NCBI GenBank assembly: GCA_031290855.1
Contig: JAISLM010000031.1
Span: 1 to 31,812 of the forward strand
Direction of reading: 5' to 3'
DNA: 31,812 nt
Source: Spirochaetaceae bacterium
Lineage (GTDB): Bacteria > Spirochaetota > Spirochaetia > Treponematales > Breznakiellaceae
The notes under the pieces were generated by a model. It worked only from the letters and a program-made list of their open reading frames with translations. It was not told the origin of the DNA and did no database searches. Of this stretch, positions 1 through 5,318 are shown one piece after another. Made by a program: the position numbers and the translations under genes. How positions within the stretch are numbered: the first letter of the stretch is position 1; each line of letters begins with the position of its first letter.

Positions 1-1177
1 GCAGCGCAAGCGCGTCTTTTACCTCTTCGCGTTCATAGAATTTCAAGGAACCTACGATGCGGTACGGAATATTGCGGCGCAGGAATTCATTTTCAAAACC
101 GAGCGACTGGGCGTTGGTGCGGTACAGCACGGCCCAGTCGGAGTAAACGCTCTCTTTTTTTGAACGCACGGAATTCTGTATCAGCGCGGCGCATTCGGCG
201 GCCTCTCTGTCCTGATCGGCAAGGAAGGCGAGCATAGGCTTTACCCCCGCGCCGCGTTCCGCGCTGAGTTTTTTGCCGAGCCGCCCCGCGTTGCGCCGCA
301 CAACCGAGTCCGCCACGTCAAGGATATGCGATGTCGAGCGGTAATTCCTTTCAAGCCTTATTATGTCAGCGCCGCCGAAGCGCTCCGGGAATTCGAGTAT
401 GTTTTTGACCTCCGCCCCCCGGAAACGGTAGATCGACTGATCGTCGTCGCCAACGACGCAGACGTAGGTTTCTTCGCCGCATACCGCCTTGAGCAGTTCA
501 AACTGCGCGACATTCGCGTCCTGGTACTCGTCAACCATTATCACGCGGAATCTGCCTCGCAGCTTTTCGGCGACATCCGCCTTCCCCCGGAGAATTTCGA
601 CCGGTTTCTTGATCAGGTCGCCAAAATCGACATTCCCCGTTTTCCGCAGAGCCTCCTCGTAGCGGGCGTAAATCCCGCGAAACTCCTTGTTGTGATTTAT
701 CATGTCGAGTTCGGCGCTTTCAGGCGTTAAAAAATAGTCCTTGGCCCGCGCTATTTGCCGGGCGAGCAGCTTCAATTCGTTTTTTTTCTTGTCAGGAAGG
801 ATCGAGGCGAGCACGGTAACCGCGTCGTCATCATCGTATATCACGAAATTTGACGATAACCCCGCGCAATCGCTGTTACGGCGGAGGAACCAGGCCCCAA
901 AAGAATGAAAAGTCCGCAGCATTGCGTCCGCCGCCGCCGGCTCTATCGCCGCGGCCCGCTCCGCCATCTCCCGCGCCGCCTTGTTCGTGAAAGTAACCGC
1001 AAGGATCGACCACGGCTTAAAACCCTTCTCGCGTATCAGGTACGCGATCTTCGTCGTAATTACCCGCGTCTTCCCTGAACCCGCACCCGCCAAAATCAAA
1101 AGCGGCTTCCCCTCGTGAAACACGGCGGCGCGCTGTTCCTCGTTCAGTTCTCCCAGATAGACCGGCATCTGATACAT
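1..1177 (-). CDS. UvrD/PcrA-family DNA helicase, 5' part (runs off window)
   Basis: Superfamily 1A 3'-5' DNA helicase of the UvrD/PcrA/Rep group, acting in repair and replication restart. The reading frame is open from ATG 1177 to base 1, about 392 codons; the C-terminal half lies outside the window. Visible motifs in order: Walker A AGAGSGKT (residues 30-37), Ia (TFTNKAAREM), Walker B/II (VDEYQD), III (GDDDQSIYRFRGA) and IV (RLERNYRS). The sequence at the window edge, YEREEVKDAL, matches the motif region after domain 2A in this family. The start is the first in-frame ATG, at MYQMPVYLGELNEEQ; no good ribosome binding site is seen, and ATG 1168 is an alternative. The family is certain. Whether it is PcrA, UvrD or Rep cannot be decided from this fragment. 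Confidence 0.93.
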   Translation of the reverse strand, partial: MYQMPVYLGELNEEQRAAVFHEGKPLLILAGAGSGKTRVITTKIAYLIREKGFKPWSILAVTFTNKAAREMAERAAAIEPAAADAMLRTFHSFGAWFLRRNSDCAGLSSNFVIYDDDDAVTVLASILPDKKKNELKLLARQIARAKDYFLTPESAELDMINHNKEFRGIYARYEEALRKTGNVDFGDLIKKPVEILRGKADVAEKLRGRFRVIMVDEYQDANVAQFELLKAVCGEETYVCVVGDDDQSIYRFRGAEVKNILEFPERFGGADIIRLERNYRSTSHILDVADSVVRRNAGRLGKKLSAERGAGVKPMLAFLADQDREAAECAALIQNSVRSKKESVYSDWAVLYRTNAQSLGFENEFLRRNIPYRIVGSLKFYEREEVKDALAL

Positions 1178-1299
1178 TCGTCAATTCTAGTCTTTTACGC
1201 CCCCCTACGCTACCCCGCCCCCAGCCTGTTAAACGCATTGCATACGCTTTGAAAGGAGCGGCTGGCTACCGAGAAGAGGCATTACTAACCCTTAATCAT

Positions 1300-1352
1300 T
1301 TATTCGCAAAGTCTTGTTTAATAACGCTCCTAACCTTAGGTTCGCGCTTGCC
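1300..1352 (+). repeat. Dispersed palindromic repeat, family 1, copy a (5' part)
   Basis: Starts with TTATTCGCAAAG and ends GGTTCGCGCTTGCC, matching copies at 2499-2567 and 3518-3586, but lacks their 3' part (GCACGGAGGCTCATTG). The central hairpin AACC-TTA-GGTT is kept. It stops one base before the left terminal repeat of the RAYT element at 1354. The remaining 1178-1299 stretch shows no gene. Confidence 0.75.
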
Positions 1353-1353
1353 C

Positions 1354-2123
1354 TAAACCTGGCCCACAAAAATTTTACCTGATGAAAAGTTCCCCGCCGC
1401 GCTGCCGGAAAGGCCTTTCCGCTTAGGCTCCTTCCACTTTTTTCCGTATGTTAAAGCAAAACGCGGGCAAGCGCCCATATATTTGCATGAGACATTTAAG
1501 AATGCTGAAACAGGGCGTGTGGTACGAAATCCGTACCCGCGTCAACAACCGGGAACCCCTGTTCTGCGGGGGCCGGGCCCTGGCGCTGTTCGACCGGGTG
1601 TTCCGGGAGACCGCGCACAGGTTTGCCTTCGCGGTCCGGGGCTTAAGTCTTGCCGGCGACCGGCTGGCCTTTTACATCAGGCCCGCGGACGGGTTCGAGC
1701 TGCCGGCGATAATGAAATGGCTGAAGCAGACCTTCGCCATTAGGTACAACCGGGACAGCGGACGGACGGGACACCTGTGGGGCGCCCGGTACCGGTCGCG
1801 GGTTCTGGAAGGGGAGCCGCCGGACGGCGGGGAGGCGGCGGCGGGGGACTTCCCGGCCTGCGGGGTCAGACCCGTAACCACGCGCCGACTCCCCGGGCGC
1901 ACGGCGGCGGGAGCCCCGCCGGACGGCGGCAGGGTCAGACCCCGCAGCGGGAAACGGGCGTCCGGGCCCGCTTTTTTCCGCCTATACCCCCTTACCGTGG
2001 CCCCGGCGCCCGGATAAGCGGCATAATCCGCCCGGCGAACCGCGGCAGCCGCCATTTCCTCTCCAAACCGAACCGGCCCAGGGGATACCTCTGCCCTGAA
2101 ATCTGAATTGCGGGTCAAGTTTA
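1354..2123 (+). mobile_element. RAYT (Y1 transposase) element, copy 1, with imperfect terminal inverted repeats
   Basis: The transposase gene at 1487-2017 lies between TAAACCTGGCCC (1354-1365) and GGGTCAAGTTTA (2112-2123), which are inverted copies matching at 10 of 12 bases. The sequence after the gene up to the right end is also found after copy 2 (from 14194 down to 14089) and copy 3 (from 25354 down to 25249), so the right end is well supported. The left end rests on the inverted match alone. The left flank is family-1 repeat; the right flank is an IS3 relic. Confidence 0.6.
1487..2017 (+). CDS. RAYT/IS200-like Y1 transposase-family protein, HUH motif not conserved
   Basis: The fold signature is that of the REP-associated tyrosine transposases (Y1_Tnp/Transposase_17): a GVWYEIRTRVNNREPLF start, then IMKWLKQTFAIRYNRDSG with the presumed catalytic Tyr, then the family's GHLWGARYRSR motif. 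The family's HUH metal site, normally MPNHxHLL just after the second strand, is replaced by AGDRLAFYIRP, so both histidines are missing; copy 2 has the same change. The start is ATG 1487 (MRHLRMLKQG). An upstream ATG at 1448 is in frame here but not in copy 2, while both copies from MRHL are exactly 176 residues. The C-terminal 75 residues are Pro/Gly/Arg-rich and encoded by DNA with GGGTCAGACCC palindromes at 1863 and 1932. Probably mobilised in trans or decaying. Confidence 0.75.
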   Translation: MRHLRMLKQGVWYEIRTRVNNREPLFCGGRALALFDRVFRETAHRFAFAVRGLSLAGDRLAFYIRPADGFELPAIMKWLKQTFAIRYNRDSGRTGHLWGARYRSRVLEGEPPDGGEAAAGDFPACGVRPVTTRRLPGRTAAGAPPDGGRVRPRSGKRASGPAFFRLYPLTVAPAPG

Positions 2124-2129
2124 GACCAC

Positions 2130-2498
2130 GGGGGCAGGGTGTATCTGACGGTGGTTCCTGGCCTGGACCGGAAGGTCATAGGCTGGTCCCTAAGCGCCGG
2201 TATGGAGGCTGTTCATACGACCGTTCCCGCTGTGGAGACGGCATTTGCCAGGCGCCGGCATCGGGAGGGCCTGCTCTTTCTCATTCGGACCGGGGGCGCG
2301 GTATTGCGCGAGGGCTTTTCGTGAAGCGCCCCGGGAGCATTGTCCTACGTATGCCGGCGTATGGGCCGGAAGGGAAATTGCCCGGTCCTTAGCCTGTGCC
2401 GAATCATTTTTTAAAACCCTCAAACGGGAATGGGAAACACCGGGCGGCAAACATTCGGCGGGGGAGGTCAGACAACCGGTGTTCATGTATCTTTAGGC
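2130..2498 (+). pseudogene. IS3-family transposase (OrfB) relic with frameshifts
   Basis: Remnant of the DDE integrase core of an IS3-family OrfB. Frame 3 gives YLTVVPGLDRKVIGWSLSAG and an ARRR segment. The HSDRG motif with the second catalytic Asp appears in a different frame near 2283, and GARYCARAFREA plus AESFFKTLKREWE follow in a third frame to VRQPVFMYL and a stop at about 2496. At least two frameshifts and missing N- and C-termini make it nonfunctional. It directly abuts the RAYT element on the left and a family-1 repeat on the right. A second relic of the same IS lies at 31057-31292 on the other strand. Confidence 0.8.
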
Positions 2499-2567
2499 TT
2501 ATTCGCAAAGTCTGGTTTAATACCCCGCCGAATTTTAGGTTCGCGCTTGCCGCACGGAGGCCCATTG
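2499..2567 (+). repeat. Dispersed palindromic repeat, family 1, copy b (full length)
   Basis: About 69 bp from TTATTCGCAAAGTCTGG to GAGGCCCATTG. Matches copy c (3518-3586) over its whole length and copies a, d and e in part. The central palindrome here is CGAA-TTTTA-GGTTCG, with a weakened stem. Confidence 0.8.
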
Positions 2568-2602
2568 AAGCCGACTCTCAAGAACTACTCGACAGTCGGC
2601 TT
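2568..2602. repeat. Inverted repeat, 9-bp arms
   Basis: AAGCCGACT (2568-2576) and AGTCGGCTT (2594-2602) are perfect inverted repeats around a 17-base loop, directly after family-1 copy b. It lies about 100 bases past the end of the minus-strand oadG operon. No T-run follows on either strand, so it is not a clear intrinsic terminator. Confidence 0.5.
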
Positions 2603-2697
2603 ACCATTTCTCGTTATATACGGAAGGGATATCACAGAATAGACTGGTTTTGGCCCGTGTAACCTGTGGACATCCATATGATAGCGCCCCGTCCGTG

Positions 2698-2973
2698 TCA
2701 AACATCCCGCCGCATACCGTCCGGTGCGGGGTGGTGGGCGAAAAGCCGTACAATGCTGCCAAACAGGTGGATAAACACCCACACTATGCAGAGAATGAAA
2801 CCGGCTATCAGGGTGACAAAGGCCCCGAAGGAAAAGATGGACATAAGCGCCGCCGGGACGGAATTCAGGGCGGCAAGCGAACTGTCGAGCGAAAAATAAA
2901 TGGTTTTTCCCACGGAAGAACCAATGAGTGTGACAAGCAGAAATATTCTGCCGAATCTGCAAAAACGTTCCAT
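2698..2973 (-). CDS. Small hydrophobic membrane protein, 91 aa, unknown function
   Basis: I do not recognise a family. The 91-residue product has a hydrophobic N-terminal stretch (about residues 8-20) and a long hydrophobic region (about 38-72, including SIFSFGAFVTLIAGFILCIV), then a short basic tail, so it is probably an inner-membrane protein with two or three membrane segments. ATG 2973 is preceded by AGGAGATATTT, a good ribosome binding site. It is the last gene of a four-gene minus-strand series (30 aa, OadG-like, 33 aa, 91 aa) with short gaps and overlaps, which suggests co-translation with an OadG-like subunit. It could be an accessory membrane subunit of a sodium-pumping decarboxylase, but only context supports that. 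Confidence 0.6.
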   Translation of the reverse strand: MERFCRFGRIFLLVTLIGSSVGKTIYFSLDSSLAALNSVPAALMSIFSFGAFVTLIAGFILCIVWVFIHLFGSIVRLFAHHPAPDGMRRDV

Positions 2974-2982
2974 AAATATCTC

Positions 2983-3084
2983 CTAAATGTGTTTAAGCAA
3001 GACAAACAGGGCGACACAGGCAAGAATCAGTGCGGCCATATAGATTGCGTAAGCCTTGCGGGAGCGTCCGTTGCCATTATTCAC
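2983..3084 (-). CDS. 33-aa single-span membrane microprotein
   Basis: Short reading frame starting at GTG 3084, with GGGAGG six bases upstream, and ending at TAG 2985-2983. The product is a basic, polar N-terminus (NNGNGRSRKAY) followed by one membrane segment (MAALILACVALFVLL) and a KHI end. It overlaps the 3' end of the OadG-like gene by eight bases, and its stop is ten bases before the next ATG. The combination of ribosome binding site, overlap and a clean amphipathic-then-hydrophobic layout supports a real gene. No homology can be claimed. Its size recalls the tiny membrane subunits of decarboxylase and oxidase complexes, which is inference. Confidence 0.5.
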   Translation of the reverse strand: MNNGNGRSRKAYAIYMAALILACVALFVLLKHI

Positions 3085-3343
3085 TTGCGGCCTCCCTCTT
3101 GTTTTGTTTACGGTGTTCCGTCAACGCGGCGCTTATCGCGGCGACAATCTCAGGGCTTATGTTTTGCGCGCCGGACGCGGCAGGGGACTTTTGCGGGTGG
3201 AGGTCCTTGTCCCAACCCATACGATGTATCAAGCGTCCCGTAAGAGAGACGCAGATGATCATGACCCACAAAAACACAAAAACTACCGTCATTCCAAGTA
3301 ATGTAAGAATGGCGCTCTGTTGGAGCATTTCAAGAATCGTCAT
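3077..3343 (-). CDS. OadG-like sodium-pump decarboxylase gamma subunit
   Basis: The gamma subunits of oxaloacetate/methylmalonyl-CoA decarboxylase sodium pumps are small proteins with one N-terminal membrane span that anchor and assemble the complex. This 88-residue product fits: residues 1-9 (MTILEMLQQ), one strongly hydrophobic span (LTLLGMTVVFVFLWVMIICV, about residues 12-31), a polar linker, and a C-terminal ISAALTEHR-type segment like the IxxAIAAALxxYR end of OadG. The start is ATG 3343, with GGAGGA five bases upstream, preferred over a longer frame from 3370 that has no binding site. The ATG overlaps the stop of the 30-codon ORF upstream. No alpha or beta subunit genes are in the window, so this is an orphan gamma-like gene here. 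Confidence 0.7.
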   Translation of the reverse strand: MTILEMLQQSAILTLLGMTVVFVFLWVMIICVSLTGRLIHRMGWDKDLHPQKSPAASGAQNISPEIVAAISAALTEHRKQNKREAASE

Positions 3344-3432
3344 TCTTCCTCCAAAGGGCCGGCACAGCACGCGGGCAATTCATGGCTTACCGGTATATGG
3401 CGGGAAGCCGGATAAAAGTTAACAATACGCAT
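3340..3432 (-). CDS. 30-aa upstream ORF, translationally coupled to oadG-like gene
   Basis: ATG 3432 with GGCGGAGG seven or so bases upstream opens a 30-codon frame (MRIVNFYPASRHIPVSHELP, ending GPLEEE). Its TGA overlaps the ATG of the OadG-like gene (ATGA). It has no membrane segment and no family I recognise. It may be a leader peptide that couples ribosomes into the operon, or the leftover start of a longer gene. The strong binding site and the ATGA overlap are what support it. Confidence 0.4.
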   Translation of the reverse strand: MRIVNFYPASRHIPVSHELPACCAGPLEEE

Positions 3433-3517
3433 ACAAACCTCCGCCAACGCGGGTTTTAGTCAGCGACCAAACCTCACGCTGTTTTCAATTCAAAATAAAA
3501 CGAGAAAACAAAAATAC

Positions 3518-3586
3518 TTATTCGCAAATTCTGGTTTAATACCGCGCTGAACCTTAGGTTCACGCTTGCCGCGAGGAGGCTCATTG
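3518..3586 (+). repeat. Dispersed palindromic repeat, family 1, copy c (full length)
   Basis: Same length and ends as copy b (TTATTCGCAAATTCTGG to GGAGGCTCATTG). The central hairpin is TGAACC-TTA-GGTTCA. Compared with the CGAACC...GGTTCG form expected from copies b and d, both partners of the outer pair have changed, keeping the stem. Confidence 0.8.
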
Positions 3587-3610
3587 CCGGTTATTTGGAA
3601 AGGTTTTGTA

Positions 3611-3991
3611 TCAGATTCGGAGCTTTAACAGGATGGAATTTTTTACTTTGACAGGATAGGATTGACTCTTTCTGATGATGAGTGATTTTGAAAAAGCCGT
3701 CAGGATATGATATATTCCAAACAGTATAAAAAGCCTAAGTGAGCCAAGTCTCTGGGGTGAAAATGCATTTTTAACGATGTTACCGCCGATTTTCGGCGAG
3801 ATGGCCAGGCGGCTGGCGATGTTAAGATCGGAACTGTAGTATACGCCGGAAAGCTGTCCCTGCGGTTCAATTTCAACGAAACGAACAGGCTCCACGGCGG
3901 CAAACAAAAAGGCCGCTGAAACAGCCATGCCGAAGCATAAGGCTGAAACAGGCCGCAACTTCACAGTAACACGCCGTTTTAATCGATTCAT
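3611..3991 (-). CDS. Hypothetical protein with signal peptide, possibly a gene fragment
   Basis: I do not recognise this product. From ATG 3991 it begins MNRLKRRVTVKLRPVSALC, followed by a hydrophobic core and an AAVEP cleavage-like site around residue 35, so export is likely. The next 50 residues look like a normal periplasmic protein (VRFVEIEPQGQLSGVYYSSD). After about residue 75 the sequence becomes AT-rich, Ile/Lys-rich and unlike the first part, which suggests truncation or a frameshift joining a non-coding tail. No clear ribosome binding site is seen. It lies between a family-1 repeat and yjbQ. A decayed exported-protein gene is as likely as a working one. Confidence 0.4.
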   Translation of the reverse strand: MNRLKRRVTVKLRPVSALCFGMAVSAAFLFAAVEPVRFVEIEPQGQLSGVYYSSDLNIASRLAISPKIGGNIVKNAFSPQRLGSLRLFILFGIYHILTAFSKSLIIRKSQSYPVKVKNSILLKLRI

Positions 3992-4110
3992 GTTTTTATT
4001 GTAGGGTATCAAAATAATTTACGCAACGGTTTTCGGATCGGGGCGCGGCGTACTTTTCTTTGCGCGGCCCCCTCTCCAACGTATCACGCTTTTTTGTTAC
4101 AGTAAACGGC

Positions 4111-4515
4111 ATGACTACACTTTCCACTTTTACGATTCAGACGCGCGCGCGGAACGAATGGCTCAATATTACGGCGTCGGTACAAAAAATAATTGCGGCT
4201 TCCGGCGTGAACGAAGGTATCTGCGTTGTTTTTGTGCCGCATACGACGGCCGCCGTTACCGTCAATGAAAACGCCGATCCGGACGTGCCGCGTGATATGC
4301 TTACCGCTCTGGAGGCAATCTCGCCCGACCGCGCGGATTTTCGCCACGCCGAAGGAAATTCCGCCGCCCACGCGAAGACGAGCCTTGTGGGGCCGTCAGT
4401 TACACTGATTGTCTCCGGCGTCCGGCCCCTTCTCGGTACATGGCAGGGTATCTGGTTTACGGAATTTGACGGTCCCCGCACGCGCACCGTTCATGTAAGG
4501 GTTCTGGGCGAATGA
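4111..4515 (+). CDS. yjbQ: YjbQ/UPF0047 family protein (secondary thiamine-phosphate synthase type)
   Basis: Small soluble trimeric-barrel protein of the YjbQ family; E. coli YjbQ has a weak thiamine-phosphate synthase activity, and the true role is unclear. The 134-residue product carries the family signature in order: PHTTAAVTVNENADPDV with the conserved His, a GNSAAHAKTSLVGPS block with a second His, and GTWQGIWFTEFDGPRTRTV near the end. The full family length is present. The start chosen is ATG 4111 (MTTLSTFTIQT), where family similarity begins; a longer frame from 4060 has no conserved sequence. The Shine-Dalgarno sequence is weak. It stands alone: the next gene, cmk, has its own promoter. 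Confidence 0.88.
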   Translation: MTTLSTFTIQTRARNEWLNITASVQKIIAASGVNEGICVVFVPHTTAAVTVNENADPDVPRDMLTALEAISPDRADFRHAEGNSAAHAKTSLVGPSVTLIVSGVRPLLGTWQGIWFTEFDGPRTRTVHVRVLGE

Positions 4516-4537
4516 GCCTCCGGCGTACTGTTCCGCG

Positions 4538-4570
4538 ATGTCCGCCGGGTCGGCGTCGCACGGCGGACAT
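4538..4570. repeat. Perfect 10-bp inverted repeat between yjbQ and cmk
   Basis: ATGTCCGCCG (4538-4547) pairs with CGGCGGACAT (4561-4570) around a 13-base loop. It is a strong GC-rich hairpin 22 bases after the yjbQ stop. No T-run follows, so it may act as a 3' end stabiliser or a factor-dependent terminator. Confidence 0.55.
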
Positions 4571-4609
4571 TCGGACTGATCCGTACAATCCTTGCCGCTT
4601 TCGACGCCC

Positions 4610-4639
4610 TTGCAATAATAGGTTAAATGGTGTTATAAT
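4610..4639 (+). promoter_or_regulatory. Sigma-70-type promoter for cmk-rpsA
   Basis: TTGCAA (4610-4615), an 18-base spacer, then a perfect TATAAT (4634-4639). The cmk ATG at 4659 is only 19 bases past the -10 box, so the transcript would have a very short leader with no obvious ribosome binding site. Confidence 0.65.
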
Positions 4640-4658
4640 AGCTGTTGTCTGTTGATGT

Positions 4659-5315
4659 ATGGTGGTAGCGATTGATGGGCCGGCAGGGTCGGGCAAGAGT
4701 ACGATAGCGGAGTTGTTGGCGCGGCGGCTGGAACTTGACTGCGGCAGGCGTTTTGTATATATAAATTCCGGTAATTTGTACCGGGCCCTTACACTGGCCT
4801 GTATCAGGCGCGGCGTGGACGTGCTGGATAAAGACGCGGTCGTCGGTGTCGCGCGAAATGCCAGCCTTGAGTGTAGGGACGGCGCCGTATTTTTGGACGG
4901 CGATGACGTGAGCGCTTTGCTTCACGATGACGAGATAGACCGTTCGGTATCGCAGTTGTCGTCAAACGTGCCGGTACGCCATGTAGTAAACGCTTTGATC
5001 AAGGAGACGGCCAGAAAGCATGACGTCGTCGCGGAGGGCCGGGACATGACTACGGTTGTTTTTCCTGACGCGGAGGCGCGTTTTTATATAGACGCTTCGG
5101 AAGATTCGCGCGCGCAGCGACGTTTTGGACAGGGAACTTCCGGCCTCGGTCTTGAAGAGATACGGCGGTCTATAGCGGAACGTGACCGCATGGACAGAAA
5201 TAAACCGGAAGGCAGTCTGAAGGTCGCTGACGGTGTTACATATATCGATACTTCATACTTGACGATTAACGAAGTTTATGAGAGATTAGAAAAGATAATC
5301 AGGTTAAAAGGATAA
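4659..5315 (+). CDS. cmk: Cytidylate kinase
   Basis: Phosphorylates CMP and dCMP with ATP in the cytoplasm, feeding CTP and dCTP pools. The 218-residue product matches the usual bacterial length. Features: P-loop GPAGSGKST (residues 7-15), the acceptor-site INSGNLYRALT segment, EGRDMTTVVFPDA, and the lid region with RRSIAERDRMDRNKPEG. In most homologues the segment after the P-loop has DTGAMYRA; here it reads INSGNLYRA, a variant of the same site. The start is ATG 4659. The stop is three bases before the rpsA start, and cmk-rpsA adjacency is common in bacteria, so the two genes form an operon driven by the promoter at 4610. Confidence 0.95.
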   Translation: MVVAIDGPAGSGKSTIAELLARRLELDCGRRFVYINSGNLYRALTLACIRRGVDVLDKDAVVGVARNASLECRDGAVFLDGDDVSALLHDDEIDRSVSQLSSNVPVRHVVNALIKETARKHDVVAEGRDMTTVVFPDAEARFYIDASEDSRAQRRFGQGTSGLGLEEIRRSIAERDRMDRNKPEGSLKVADGVTYIDTSYLTINEVYERLEKIIRLKG

Positions 5316-5318
5316 GAC

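Noticed and set aside
1483..1743. 86-residue frame overlapping the RAYT gene
   Set aside because: Different frame of the transposase gene; the RAYT frame carries the family motifs and is kept in copy 2.
3700..3903. Alternative 67-residue minus-strand frame over the hypothetical exported protein
   Set aside because: No signal peptide, binding site or family; the frame from 3991 has a convincing export signal.
4513..4524. AATGAGCCTCC at the yjbQ stop as another family-1 copy
   Set aside because: Only about a dozen bases match the inverted 3' end of the repeat, too short to separate from chance.
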